This document shows positions 8,687-17,685 of a DNA stretch of 64,000 nucleotides, in pieces. This DNA is from Corynebacterium sp. 21KM1197 (GTDB lineage: Bacteria; Actinomycetota; Actinomycetes; Mycobacteriales; Mycobacteriaceae): NCBI RefSeq assembly GCF_033783015.1, contig NZ_CP123907.1, forward strand, positions 186,001 through 250,000, in the 5' to 3' direction. The notes beneath the pieces were generated by a model. That model was not told the DNA's origin, searched no databases, and saw only the letters and a list, made by a program, of their open reading frames with translations. Both the position numbers and the translations under genes were made by a program. The first letter of the stretch is position 1. The number at the start of each line of letters is the position of its first letter.

Positions 8687-11572
8687 GTGGCAGATACTAA
8701 GGGGCCGGGCGTGAAGCGCCTGGTCATTGTGGAGTCGGCAACCAAGGCGAAGAAGATCCAGCCTTACCTGGGCGATGATTACATCGTCGAGGCCTCGGTG
8801 GGCCATATCCGTGACCTGCCGCGTGGTGCCGCGGATGTCCCCGCCAAGTACAAGAAGGAGCCGTGGGCCCGCCTGGGCGTGGACACGGAGCATGGCTTTA
8901 CGCCCCTGTACGTGGTGAGCACGGATAAGAAGAAGAAGGTGGCGGATCTTAAGGCCAAGTTGAAGCTCGTGGATGAGTTGCTGCTGGCCACGGACCCCGA
9001 CCGCGAGGGGGAGGCCATCGCCTGGCACCTGCTGGAGGTGCTCAAGCCCAAGGTGCCGGTGCGGCGCATGGTGTTCAACGAGATCACCAAGTCCGCGATC
9101 CTCGCGGCGGCGGAGAATACCCGCGATCTGGACGATAATCTGGTGGACGCGCAGGAAACGCGCCGCATCCTGGATCGCCTGTATGGCTATGAGGTTTCCC
9201 CGGTGTTGTGGAAGAAGGTCATGCCGAGGCTTTCTGCGGGCCGCGTGCAGTCCGTGGCCACCCGCGTGATCGTGGAGCGTGAGCGCGAGCGCATGGCCTT
9301 TACCTCGGCGGAGTATTGGGATGTGGCGGCCACGATGGATACCGGGGTGGCGCAGTCCGATCCCGATAATCCTCGGGAGTTCGTCGCGCGCCTGTCCCGC
9401 CTGGGCGGGAAGAAGGTGGCGCAGGGGCGTGACTTCAACGATTCCGGTGAGCTGAAGGGTTCCGCGAAGGCGGAACTGGTGGTCGTCGATAAGCAGCGGG
9501 CCGAGGCCCTGGCTGCGGAACTGACTGGGGCCACCGCGCGCGTGACGGACGTGGAGGAGAAGCCCTACACTCGCCGCCCGTACGCGCCGTTTATGACCTC
9601 CACGTTGCAGCAAGAGGCGGGGCGCAAGCTGCATTACACCTCGGAGCGCACCATGCGCATTGCGCAGCGCCTGTATGAAAACGGCTTCATTACCTATATG
9701 CGTACGGATTCCACGTCGCTGTCCGCGCAGGGCATGCAGGCGGCGCGGGAGCAGGCGCGCGAGTTGTACGGGGAGAACTTTGTGGCTCCTTCGCCGCGCC
9801 GCTATGACCGCAAGGTGAAGAACTCCCAGGAGGCGCACGAGGCGATCCGTCCCGCGGGCGAGCGCTTTGCCACCCCGGGGCAGTTGCATGGCAGGCTGGA
9901 CGCGGAAGAGTACAAGCTCTATGAGTTGATCTGGCAGCGCACGGTGGCCTCGCAGATGGCGGACGCCAAGGGCACCTCGTTGAAGGTCACGCTGCTCGCC
10001 AGCGCCTCCGAGGAGGCGGAGTTTGCCGCCACGGGGCGCACCATCACGTTCCCAGGCTTCCTGCGCGCCTACGTGGAGAGCACGAAGCTTGCCGACGGCC
10101 GCGACCTCGCCGATAATGCCGAGCGACGCCTCCCGCGCCTCACCGAGGGCGATAGCCTCACCGCCGCGCGGCTCAGCGCGGATGGGCACACCACCAACCC
10201 CCCGGCCCGCTACACCGAGGCCAGCCTGGTGAAAAAGATGGAGGAACTGGGCATCGGCCGCCCCTCCACGTATGCCTCCATCATCAAAACCATTCAGGAT
10301 CGCGGCTACGTGATGGTGCGCGGTAATGCGCTGGTGCCCAACTGGGTGGCCTTTGCCGTGGTGGGGCTGCTGGAAAATAACTTCTCCGCCCTGGTGGATT
10401 ATGATTTCACCTCCTCGATGGAGGACAAACTCGATGACATTGCCACCGGCTCTGCGCACGGCGTGGATTGGCTCACCGGCTTCTACTTTGGCAACCTGGA
10501 GGCCGATGAGGACATCGCGGATGCCATCGCGCGGCGCGGCGGGCTCAAGACCCTGGTGGGGGAGAACCTGGAGCATATCGACGCCCGCCAGGTGAACTCC
10601 CTGCTCCTCTGCGAGGACGCCGAGGGCCGCCCCATCTATGTGCGCGTGGGCCGCTACGGCCCCTACATCGAGCGTCAGGTGGGCACCACCGCCGAGGGCG
10701 AGCCGGAGTACCAGCGCGCCAACCTCTCCGTGGACACCACCCCGGAGGAATTGACTCTCGACGCCGCCGAAAAACTCTTTGCCACCCCCCAAGGCGGGCG
10801 TGAACTGGGTGTGAACCCTGCCAACGGGCGCGTGATCGTGGCCAAGGAGGGGCGCTACGGCCCCTATGTGACCGAGCAACTCCGCGAGGACGAGCAGGAG
10901 CGGGCCGAGGCCGAGGCGGAGAAGGTGGTGGCCGCCGAGCGCGCTGAGGAGGATCGCCAGCGCGCAGCCGAGGGTAAGCGGGCCAAGAACTGGGAGACCA
11001 AGACCGCCGCCAAACAGAAGGAAAAGCGCGTGGCCGCCCTGGTGGAGGAATCCCTCAAGCCCGCCACCGCCTCCCTGTTCTCCTCGATGGAGCCGGCCAC
11101 TGTGACGTTAGAGCAGGCGCTACAGATCCTTGCCCTCCCGCGCGAGGTGGGGGTGGACCCGTCCGATGGCGAGGTGATTACCGCCCAGAACGGCAGGTAC
11201 GGGCCGTACCTGAAGAAGGGCTCGGACTCTCGATCCCTGGCCAGTGAGGAGCAGATCTTTAGCGTGACCCTGGACGAGGCGCGGCGTATTTACGCCGAGC
11301 CCAAGCGGCGCGGGCGCGCCGCCGCCAAGCCTCCGCTCAGGCAGTTAGGGGACAATGATGTCTCTGGGCGGCCCATGAGCGTGAAGGACGGGCGCTTTGG
11401 TCCATACGTCACTGACGGCCAGACCAATGCCTCCCTGCGGCGTGGCGACACCCCGGAAACCATGACCGATGCGCGGGCTAATGAGTTGCTTTCTGAACGT
11501 AGGGCCAAAGAGGCCGCTGCACCAGACAAAAAGCCCGCCAAGCGGACACGGAAGCGGGCGACGGCCAAATAA
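8687..11572 (+). CDS. topA: DNA topoisomerase I
   Basis: A 961-residue type IA topoisomerase that relaxes negative supercoils. The TOPRIM domain starts at LVIVESATKAKKI and contains ATDPDREGEAIAWH; the active-site Tyr lies in FITYMRTDSTSLS around residue 336. The C-terminal third carries repeated G-R-[Y/F]-G-P-Y modules and a Lys/Arg-rich tail (KKPAKRTRKRATAK), typical of actinobacterial TopA, which replaces the zinc fingers. Start chosen is the upstream frame start GTG at 8687 (VADTKGPG). A terminator follows directly. Confidence 0.98.
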   Translation: MADTKGPGVKRLVIVESATKAKKIQPYLGDDYIVEASVGHIRDLPRGAADVPAKYKKEPWARLGVDTEHGFTPLYVVSTDKKKKVADLKAKLKLVDELLLATDPDREGEAIAWHLLEVLKPKVPVRRMVFNEITKSAILAAAENTRDLDDNLVDAQETRRILDRLYGYEVSPVLWKKVMPRLSAGRVQSVATRVIVERERERMAFTSAEYWDVAATMDTGVAQSDPDNPREFVARLSRLGGKKVAQGRDFNDSGELKGSAKAELVVVDKQRAEALAAELTGATARVTDVEEKPYTRRPYAPFMTSTLQQEAGRKLHYTSERTMRIAQRLYENGFITYMRTDSTSLSAQGMQAAREQARELYGENFVAPSPRRYDRKVKNSQEAHEAIRPAGERFATPGQLHGRLDAEEYKLYELIWQRTVASQMADAKGTSLKVTLLASASEEAEFAATGRTITFPGFLRAYVESTKLADGRDLADNAERRLPRLTEGDSLTAARLSADGHTTNPPARYTEASLVKKMEELGIGRPSTYASIIKTIQDRGYVMVRGNALVPNWVAFAVVGLLENNFSALVDYDFTSSMEDKLDDIATGSAHGVDWLTGFYFGNLEADEDIADAIARRGGLKTLVGENLEHIDARQVNSLLLCEDAEGRPIYVRVGRYGPYIERQVGTTAEGEPEYQRANLSVDTTPEELTLDAAEKLFATPQGGRELGVNPANGRVIVAKEGRYGPYVTEQLREDEQERAEAEAEKVVAAERAEEDRQRAAEGKRAKNWETKTAAKQKEKRVAALVEESLKPATASLFSSMEPATVTLEQALQILALPREVGVDPSDGEVITAQNGRYGPYLKKGSDSRSLASEEQIFSVTLDEARRIYAEPKRRGRAAAKPPLRQLGDNDVSGRPMSVKDGRFGPYVTDGQTNASLRRGDTPETMTDARANELLSERRAKEAAAPDKKPAKRTRKRATAK

Positions 11573-11575
11573 ACC

Positions 11576-11612
11576 ACTCCCCACCAGGAATAATTCCGGT
11601 GGGGAGTTTTCT
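11576..11612 (+). terminator. Rho-independent terminator of topA
   Basis: Perfect 10-bp stem ACTCCCCACC / GGTGGGGAGT with a 12-base loop and a TTTTCT tail, starting 4 bases after the topA stop. Confidence 0.92.
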
Positions 11613-11804
11613 ATGTCGTGGATCACTATGCAGATATTTCATTGAACCTTAATATCTACTTTAGTACCTATTTGGGGTGATTTCGGGTGGTGGCTGGAAT
11701 GCTTGCGCGCTGACGCAAGGGACGGTCCATTCCCTTGAAAAGACCCTGGAAGCGTGTTAAAGTTCCAGTGTCAGCGCTATCGCTGCGTCTAAGGTAGGTA
11801 CAGT

Positions 11805-11864
11805 ATGAAACACATAGCAAGTATTCATTACGATCAGAGGGCTGGAGGTGAGACCAGTGTCTGA
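11805..11864 (+). CDS. 19-residue leader ORF overlapping the adhesin start
   Basis: ATG 11805 opens MKHIASIHYDQRAGGETSV, ending at TGA 11862-11864, which overlaps the adhesin ATG (TGATG). The Shine-Dalgarno-like GGAGGTGAG of the adhesin lies inside this ORF, so its translation could control adhesin initiation. It has no strong RBS of its own. It could be a chance frame. Confidence 0.35.
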   Translation: MKHIASIHYDQRAGGETSV

Positions 11865-14800
11865 TGGTGAAAAAAACGATTAGTACCTTTGGTATATCAA
11901 AGGCTGTAAAGAGGGTTATTGCTTTCTTTGCTGCTTTGGTGATCGCGGTTTCCGGTTCGACCTCCGTGGCGAACGCTCTGGATTACGGTGAAGAGTTCTT
12001 CCTTGATCCGCAGAGGAGCATGTATCCCACGAGTGGCATGAGGGTCGATGGTGAGGATGTTCCTTTGGGAACTGGTCTTGATCCGCTGCTGCAAACTCGC
12101 AGCGGAGAGGCTATTCCCAATATTTATGCTTACTGTGTGGAATACCAAATCTTTGTTAAAGATTCTTCCGCTAAGGCCTTTACGTGGACCGAATACAACG
12201 ATAAGGTCCGCTCGGAAAATCTGAAGAATCAAGATAACCGAGAGAAGATTAACTGGATTCTCCACAATGCCTACCCGATGCTCCCTGAGAAGGAGCTTGC
12301 GGAAAAGGCTGGCCTTCCGAACCTTTCTAAGGCTCATGCTGTTGCGGCTACTCAGCTTGCGATTTGGAAGTTTAGTGATGGGCTTGACGCTAATGAGCGA
12401 GTGAAGGGTGTTCCGCCCAACGTTCTGAAGGCTTACGATTACCTGACTGGCCCGGACAACACGGGCCGCAAGGAAAGCACCTCCGGTAATAACCGGACCG
12501 GTGCTTATGTTGTGCCTGATGATAAAGATGGTCAGCACATGGTTATCGTGGACGTGGATAGTGATCCCGAGCCGGAACCTACCCCTGGCCCGGAGTCTGA
12601 GGAGTCTACTACTCCCGAGGAGACCCCGGAGGTTACCGAACGTCCGGCTCCGAAGAACCCGAAGATCAGCACCTCTGCTGAGTTCGCTGAGGGTGCTAAT
12701 CAGGTTGTTGCTGGCGCTACGGTGAATGACGCTGTGACGTATGAGGATCTGGTTCCGGGTAAGCAGTACACGCTTGAGGCTTCGTTGGTTGATAAGGCTG
12801 ATGAGTCGAAGGTGGTGGGTTCTGGTTCGCAGTCGTTTACGGCTGATGAGTCCGGTAATGGTTCTGTTGTTGTTCCGATTAAGGTCAGTGATGATGTTGC
12901 GGAGCCGGTTGCGGCTGCTGTGGCGTTTGAGACGTTGAAGTCGGATGATGATGAGGCTCAGGCGAATAAGGCTGAGGATCTGCCGGAGGGTTCTGCTCCG
13001 GATGTGATTGCTGAGCATAAGGACATCAATGATGAGGCTCAGACTGTGGAGTCTGCTGAGGATCAGCAGGCGAAGATTGAGCTGAAGAAGTACATCGGTA
13101 CGGAGGAGTTCGCTGGTTCGGAGAAGCCGCAGGGTCAGCCTGGTGCTGATGGTGTGGTGGATGCGCAGACGGCTGATGAGGCGTTTGCTGCTAAGGCTGC
13201 TGGTGATGATCTGACGGTGACGTTCGCGGTGACGAACACTGGTGCGTTGAACCTGAAGGATGTTTCTGTTGCTGATGCGTTGATGGATTCTGATACTGCG
13301 GGTATTGATCCGGGTACGGTTTCGCCGGAGAAGCAGGATATTGCTGTTGGTGAGACGAAGTACTTTACGGCGAAGATTGCTGCGCCGGAGGCTGGGAAGT
13401 TGCATGCTGACCAGGCGAAGGCGGAGGGTACTCCGGTTGATGAGCAGGGTAATGAGGTTCCGTTTGTTGATGAGGATGGTAATCGTCAGGAGCCTGGTTC
13501 TCGGGTTCCGTCGAATGAGGATCCTGCGCATGCGGTGACCCCGGAGTCGAAGACTGCGGATGTGGAGCTGAAGAAGTACATCGGTGCGAAGGCTGAGAAT
13601 GCTGATTCGTTGTCGGTTGCTGAGGCCGAGGCCCTGAATGATTCTCAGACTGAGGACACTGCCCATGAGGCTGCTCAGGCTGATGAGGACCTCACCGTAG
13701 CGTTCGTGGTGGAGAACACCGGTCAGTTGGATCTGGCAGATGTGAAGGTCTCGGATGAAGCCATCAAGGCGGCGTTTAAGAATGCTGTTGATGGCACCGA
13801 GGCTGGTCTGGATGCTGATACTCCGCAGGTGAGCAATATCCGTGCGGTGGATGCTGAGAAGCAGAAGCTGTTGAAGGTTGGAGAGAAGATGGTCTTTGTG
13901 GGCGATCTGAAGGCTCCGGCTGCGGGTAAGCTGCATGCTGATAAGGCCAAGACCACTGGTACTCCTGTTGATGAGAAGGGTGAGCCGACTGGTTACGCCC
14001 CGGTCGATGAGAATGGCAAGCCGGTTGTTGATGAGCAGGGTAATCCTGTGGTTAATGAACCGGGTACGCCGGTGGAGTCTGAGGAGGACCAGGCTCACGC
14101 TACGACCCCGGAGGATCAGTCTGCGAAGATTGAGCTGAAGAAGTACATCGGCGCCAAGACCGATATCACCTCCGTGTCCCAGGCCGAGGGTCTGAACGAT
14201 TCTCAGACCGAGGATGCTGCCCATGAGGCGGCCAAGGCTGATGAGGATCTGACTGTGGCCTTCGTGGTGGAGAACACCGGCGAGTTGGCTTTGAAGGACA
14301 TTCAGAACCCGTCGGATGAGGCGATCAAGGAAGCATTCACCAATGCTCTTGATGGCACGGTGTCCGGTGTGGATGCTGATACCGCCCAGGTGACCAACAT
14401 CAAGGTTGCTGATTTCGCGGATAATGCTGATAAGCAGCGTTTGCTGAAGTCCGGTGACAAGGTTGTCTTTGTTGGTGATCTGAAGGCTCCTGCTGCGGGT
14501 AAGCTGCATGCGGATAAGGCGAAGTCCACGGGTGTTCCGGTGGATGAGTCTGGTGAGCCTGTGGAATACACCCCGGTTGATGCTGATGGCAAGCCGGTTG
14601 CTGATGAGCAGGGTAATCCTGTGATCAACAAGGCGGAGACGCCGGTGGAGTCCAATGAGGATCCTGCTCATGCGCGTACCCCGGAGAAGCCTGAGCCGGA
14701 GATTGAGACCGTTGCCAAGTTCAAGGACGCTGAGTACAACGTTGTTATTGCTGACAACGTGATCGTTGATACGGTGAAGTACTCTGGTTTGGTTCCTGGT

Positions 14801-17161
14801 AAGTCTTACGATGTCACTGCTGAGCTAGTGAATAAGGCTGATGGGGCTGTGATTGGTGAGGGCTCTGCCACGTTCACGGCTGAGGATTCGGGTTCTGGTT
14901 CTACGGAAGTGGAGCTGACGGTGAATGCCGATGTTGAGGAACCCGTCGCTAGTGCTGTTGTCTTTGAGACTCTGACGTCCTCGGATGCTGAGGCTCTCGA
15001 GGCGAAGGCCTCGGATGAGGTTCTTGATGGTGAGGACGCTGCGAAGGGTGCGATTAAGCAGCTGCCTAAGAGCGTGGATCGTCCTTCGGTGATTGCTGTT
15101 CACCATGACATCGAGGACACGAAGCAGACCGTGGAGACTGATGACTCCAAGGTGAAGCCGAAGCCGCGTCCCTCGGAGTCTGTGGTTCCGTCGGACCAGC
15201 CGGTGAACCCCCAGCCGAACCCGGAGGATGAGCCTTCCGATGCGCCGAAGCCGACGTCGGAGCAGACCTCTGCTCCGGAGCCGACCTCAACGGTGACCTC
15301 TGAGCCGGCGACCCCGGGCGAGCCCGCGACCGAGGAGCCTGCTGAGCCGACCGATCTGAAGCCCTCCGTGACCACCTCGGTGGATCCGAAGGCCGTGGAT
15401 GAGATCGTGCCTGGTGGCAAGGTTGTGGATAAGGTGTCCTACCAGGGCCTCAAGCCCAACACGGAGTACACCTTGCAGGCCGAAATGCGCGATAAGGATA
15501 ACGAGGATCGCGTGATTGGTTCCGGTGAAAAGACCTTCACCACGCCGAACTCGGATGCTGAGTCCGTGTCCGGCACGGTGGATGTGGATATCACCTTCAA
15601 CGCCAATGCCACGGATGTGAAGTCCGCGGTGGCCTTCGAGGAACTGACCTCCATGGTGGTGGATGCCAAGGGCAACCCGACGCCGGATGCTTCCGTGCCG
15701 AATGTGATCGCTGAGCACAAGGACATCAATGATGCGGCTCAGACCGTGAGCACCCGCGAGAAGCCCGAGCCTGGTGAGCCGAAGTTGGAGTTGAAGAAGT
15801 ACATCAACGACAACGATGCTCAGGACTGGAACACGGCGGAGCAGCTGAAGCCGGGTGAGAAGGCCACGGTGAAGTTCGTGGTGAAGAACACCGGCGAGGT
15901 TGATCTGTTCAACGTGACGCTGTCCGATGAGACGGTTGAGGGCGTGGGCGATGTTGTGAACATCACCCCGGATCAGATCGACCGCCTCAACGTGGGTGAG
16001 TCTGGAGAGTTCACCGGTGAGCTGACGCTGCCGGAGAGCAACCAGAACCACAAGGATGTCGCTAAGGCCGAGGGTGTTCCGCCGAACCCGGAGAACCCGG
16101 ACGAGCCTGGCCTGGATCAGCCGAAGGTGCCCTCTAACGAGGACCCGGCCCACGCTGAGACCCCGGGTGAGGGTGAGCCCAAGCTGGCTCTGAAGAAGTA
16201 CATCAACGGTGAGGATTCGCAGACCGCGAATGAAGCCGTGGAGGCTTCCAAGGCTGGCGATGAGCTTGAGGTGACCTTCGTGGTGAAGAACGTTGGAGAC
16301 GTGAACGTCTTTAACGTGACGGTGGAGGACAACCTGCTGGAGAACGATGAGTCCGGCGTGAAGGTTGATGATCCGAAGCCCGCTACGGATGAAGATGCCA
16401 AGAAGGCCGAGCGCCTGGCGCCGGGTGAGGAAGTGACCTTCAAGGGCACGATCCCCGCACCGGAGGCTGGGAAGCTGCACGCCGATGAGGCCAAGGCTAA
16501 GGGTGTTGGTCCGAACCCGGAGAATCCGAACGAGCCCGGCGATAAGCCGGTGGAGTCCAACGAGGATCCGGCGCACGCTAAGACCCCGAAGCCCGGCGAG
16601 CCTGTGGTGCCGGTGCCGCCGAAGCCGGGTGAGCCGGAGCCGAAGATCACCACGGATGCCGCGATTGAGGGCAATGGGCCTTTGGTTGCTGGTGCCACGG
16701 TGGTTGATACGGTGAGCTTCACTGGTTTGAAGGTGGGCCAGCGTTACGAGCTGGAGGCTGCGTTGATGTGTAAGGCTTCTGGTGAGTCCACTGGTGCTAC
16801 GGCGAAGGTGGCGTTTGTTCCGCAGGTTGCGGATGGTCAGATTAATGTGCCGATTTCGGTGACGGATGCTAACTGCTCTGAGCAGGTGGCGTTTGAGACT
16901 CTGCGTGATAAGTCTGGTGATGTGGTGGCTGTGCACCATGACATTAATGATGCTGCGCAGACGGTGACTGCTGAGGATGTGACGAAGCCTGCGCCTTCGC
17001 CGGAGACGGTGGAGAAGAAGCGGGATCGGAATGTGACGGTGGTTTCTGAGGGTGCGCCTGAGGTTGGTAAGGCTGTGGCGCCGAAGACGCCGCGTCGTTC
17101 GATTAAGGCGATTCCGTCTGGTTCCTTGGTGTTGGAGGAGGGTATGCCTTCTCGGATCTAA
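11864..17161 (+). CDS. Giant surface adhesin: thioester domain plus four VaFE/T-Q ester repeats
   Basis: A 1765-residue exported protein. Residues 1-38 are a signal peptide ending SVANA. The next 190 residues form a thioester domain with Cys91 (YAYCVEYQ) and Gln164 (AATQLAIWKFSDG), which in this family form an internal bond able to react covalently with host targets. Four VaFE/T-Q ester domains follow, each with a D-x-V-x-[Y/F]-x-x-L start, a VAFE-like strand and an [E/H]-H-x-D-I-x-D-x-x-Q-T-V end. Between them are five modules starting with ELKKYI or LALKKYI that resemble DUF11-like stalk domains. Codon use is rich in GCT, GGT and GTT, which may reflect high expression. The C-terminus ends IPSGSLVLEEGMPSRI and lacks an LPxTG motif, hydrophobic anchor or basic tail. 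An export-linked attachment other than classical sortase, or a released form, must be considered. Confidence 0.9.
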   Translation: MVKKTISTFGISKAVKRVIAFFAALVIAVSGSTSVANALDYGEEFFLDPQRSMYPTSGMRVDGEDVPLGTGLDPLLQTRSGEAIPNIYAYCVEYQIFVKDSSAKAFTWTEYNDKVRSENLKNQDNREKINWILHNAYPMLPEKELAEKAGLPNLSKAHAVAATQLAIWKFSDGLDANERVKGVPPNVLKAYDYLTGPDNTGRKESTSGNNRTGAYVVPDDKDGQHMVIVDVDSDPEPEPTPGPESEESTTPEETPEVTERPAPKNPKISTSAEFAEGANQVVAGATVNDAVTYEDLVPGKQYTLEASLVDKADESKVVGSGSQSFTADESGNGSVVVPIKVSDDVAEPVAAAVAFETLKSDDDEAQANKAEDLPEGSAPDVIAEHKDINDEAQTVESAEDQQAKIELKKYIGTEEFAGSEKPQGQPGADGVVDAQTADEAFAAKAAGDDLTVTFAVTNTGALNLKDVSVADALMDSDTAGIDPGTVSPEKQDIAVGETKYFTAKIAAPEAGKLHADQAKAEGTPVDEQGNEVPFVDEDGNRQEPGSRVPSNEDPAHAVTPESKTADVELKKYIGAKAENADSLSVAEAEALNDSQTEDTAHEAAQADEDLTVAFVVENTGQLDLADVKVSDEAIKAAFKNAVDGTEAGLDADTPQVSNIRAVDAEKQKLLKVGEKMVFVGDLKAPAAGKLHADKAKTTGTPVDEKGEPTGYAPVDENGKPVVDEQGNPVVNEPGTPVESEEDQAHATTPEDQSAKIELKKYIGAKTDITSVSQAEGLNDSQTEDAAHEAAKADEDLTVAFVVENTGELALKDIQNPSDEAIKEAFTNALDGTVSGVDADTAQVTNIKVADFADNADKQRLLKSGDKVVFVGDLKAPAAGKLHADKAKSTGVPVDESGEPVEYTPVDADGKPVADEQGNPVINKAETPVESNEDPAHARTPEKPEPEIETVAKFKDAEYNVVIADNVIVDTVKYSGLVPGKSYDVTAELVNKADGAVIGEGSATFTAEDSGSGSTEVELTVNADVEEPVASAVVFETLTSSDAEALEAKASDEVLDGEDAAKGAIKQLPKSVDRPSVIAVHHDIEDTKQTVETDDSKVKPKPRPSESVVPSDQPVNPQPNPEDEPSDAPKPTSEQTSAPEPTSTVTSEPATPGEPATEEPAEPTDLKPSVTTSVDPKAVDEIVPGGKVVDKVSYQGLKPNTEYTLQAEMRDKDNEDRVIGSGEKTFTTPNSDAESVSGTVDVDITFNANATDVKSAVAFEELTSMVVDAKGNPTPDASVPNVIAEHKDINDAAQTVSTREKPEPGEPKLELKKYINDNDAQDWNTAEQLKPGEKATVKFVVKNTGEVDLFNVTLSDETVEGVGDVVNITPDQIDRLNVGESGEFTGELTLPESNQNHKDVAKAEGVPPNPENPDEPGLDQPKVPSNEDPAHAETPGEGEPKLALKKYINGEDSQTANEAVEASKAGDELEVTFVVKNVGDVNVFNVTVEDNLLENDESGVKVDDPKPATDEDAKKAERLAPGEEVTFKGTIPAPEAGKLHADEAKAKGVGPNPENPNEPGDKPVESNEDPAHAKTPKPGEPVVPVPPKPGEPEPKITTDAAIEGNGPLVAGATVVDTVSFTGLKVGQRYELEAALMCKASGESTGATAKVAFVPQVADGQINVPISVTDANCSEQVAFETLRDKSGDVVAVHHDINDAAQTVTAEDVTKPAPSPETVEKKRDRNVTVVSEGAPEVGKAVAPKTPRRSIKAIPSGSLVLEEGMPSRI

Positions 17162-17194
17162 GGGATCTGATGGTGACCTGTTAGGTCTGTGAGT

Positions 17195-17234
17195 GTGGGG
17201 GTGTGTGGTCCCGGTTGGGGCTGGGCACCCCCAC
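17195..17234 (+). terminator. Probable terminator after the adhesin
   Basis: Perfect 9-bp stem GTGGGGGTG / CACCCCCAC with a 22-base loop, 33 bases after the adhesin stop. A T-run (GGGTTTTTG) lies about 17 bases further on, so the tail is not ideally placed. Confidence 0.5.
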
Positions 17235-17325
17235 CACCCATGTCTAGGGTTTTTGCTGGTGTGGTTGAGCCAGATGCTGGCGAGGGCTATCCTGGATAAG
17301 GACAGCCCACCTTGACTGTCATTAA

Positions 17326-17371
17326 AAGGCGAAGCCCCCGCCGAGACGTGGAATCCGGGCGAGGGCTTCGT
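17326..17371 (-). terminator. Rho-independent terminator of the 46-residue microprotein
   Basis: Read on the minus strand, CGAAGCCCTCGCC pairs with GGCGGGGGCTTCG and is followed by CCTTTTAA. It begins 5 bases after the microprotein stop. Confidence 0.85.
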
Positions 17372-17375
17372 GAGA

Positions 17376-17516
17376 CTAGCTGAGCAGCCTCATGATCGCT
17401 TCTACGATAAATCTCGCGATCACGTTGATACTCAGCCGCCCCAGGAACCGTCGCACGGAGTTGCTGCTCCGGCGGCGGTTCCTTTTATCTTCGCTTTCGC
17501 GTCGATGGCGGGCCAT
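17376..17516 (-). CDS. 46-residue cationic amphipathic microprotein
   Basis: ATG 17516 follows an unusually good RBS (GGGAGGAGGTGA) and the ORF is closed by a strong terminator, so it is very likely a real gene. The first 24 residues are almost all charged or Ser (MARHRRESEDKRNRRR...). The last 22 form an amphipathic hydrophobic helix (NVIARFIVEAIMRLLS). No known family is recognised. A weak hairpin (CCAGGTGGTG / CACCACCAGG with one mismatch) lies upstream at about 17573-17604. A decayed relative lies at 22476-22625. A membrane-active peptide or small regulator is possible, but function is unknown. Confidence 0.75.
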   Translation of the reverse strand: MARHRRESEDKRNRRRSSNSVRRFLGRLSINVIARFIVEAIMRLLS

Positions 17517-17685
17517 TCGTCTCACCTCCTCCCTGACAGTCGAAGGTGCTTCCCTGGTGGGGTGCGTGCCTCCGCCAGGTGGTGGAGACTTATCGCACCA
17601 CCAGGAGGAGCCGGGTATGTTCCCGGCAAAAGGTATATTACCGTGGATCGGCGGGGTGGGTCTGTGGGACGTCGGAAAGCAAAAC

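Noticed and set aside
8654..10879. Very long minus-strand ORF (741 residues) across topA
   Set aside because: It mirrors the GC-rich codon pattern of topA and has no RBS or recognisable domain; a shadow frame.
11897..14671. Long minus-strand ORF (924 residues) across the adhesin
   Set aside because: It is the antisense of repetitive coding DNA, with low-complexity Leu/Ile/Arg/Ser content and no start signals.
15287..16939. Minus-strand ORF (550 residues) across the adhesin end
   Set aside because: Same antisense effect of the repeats; no supporting signals.
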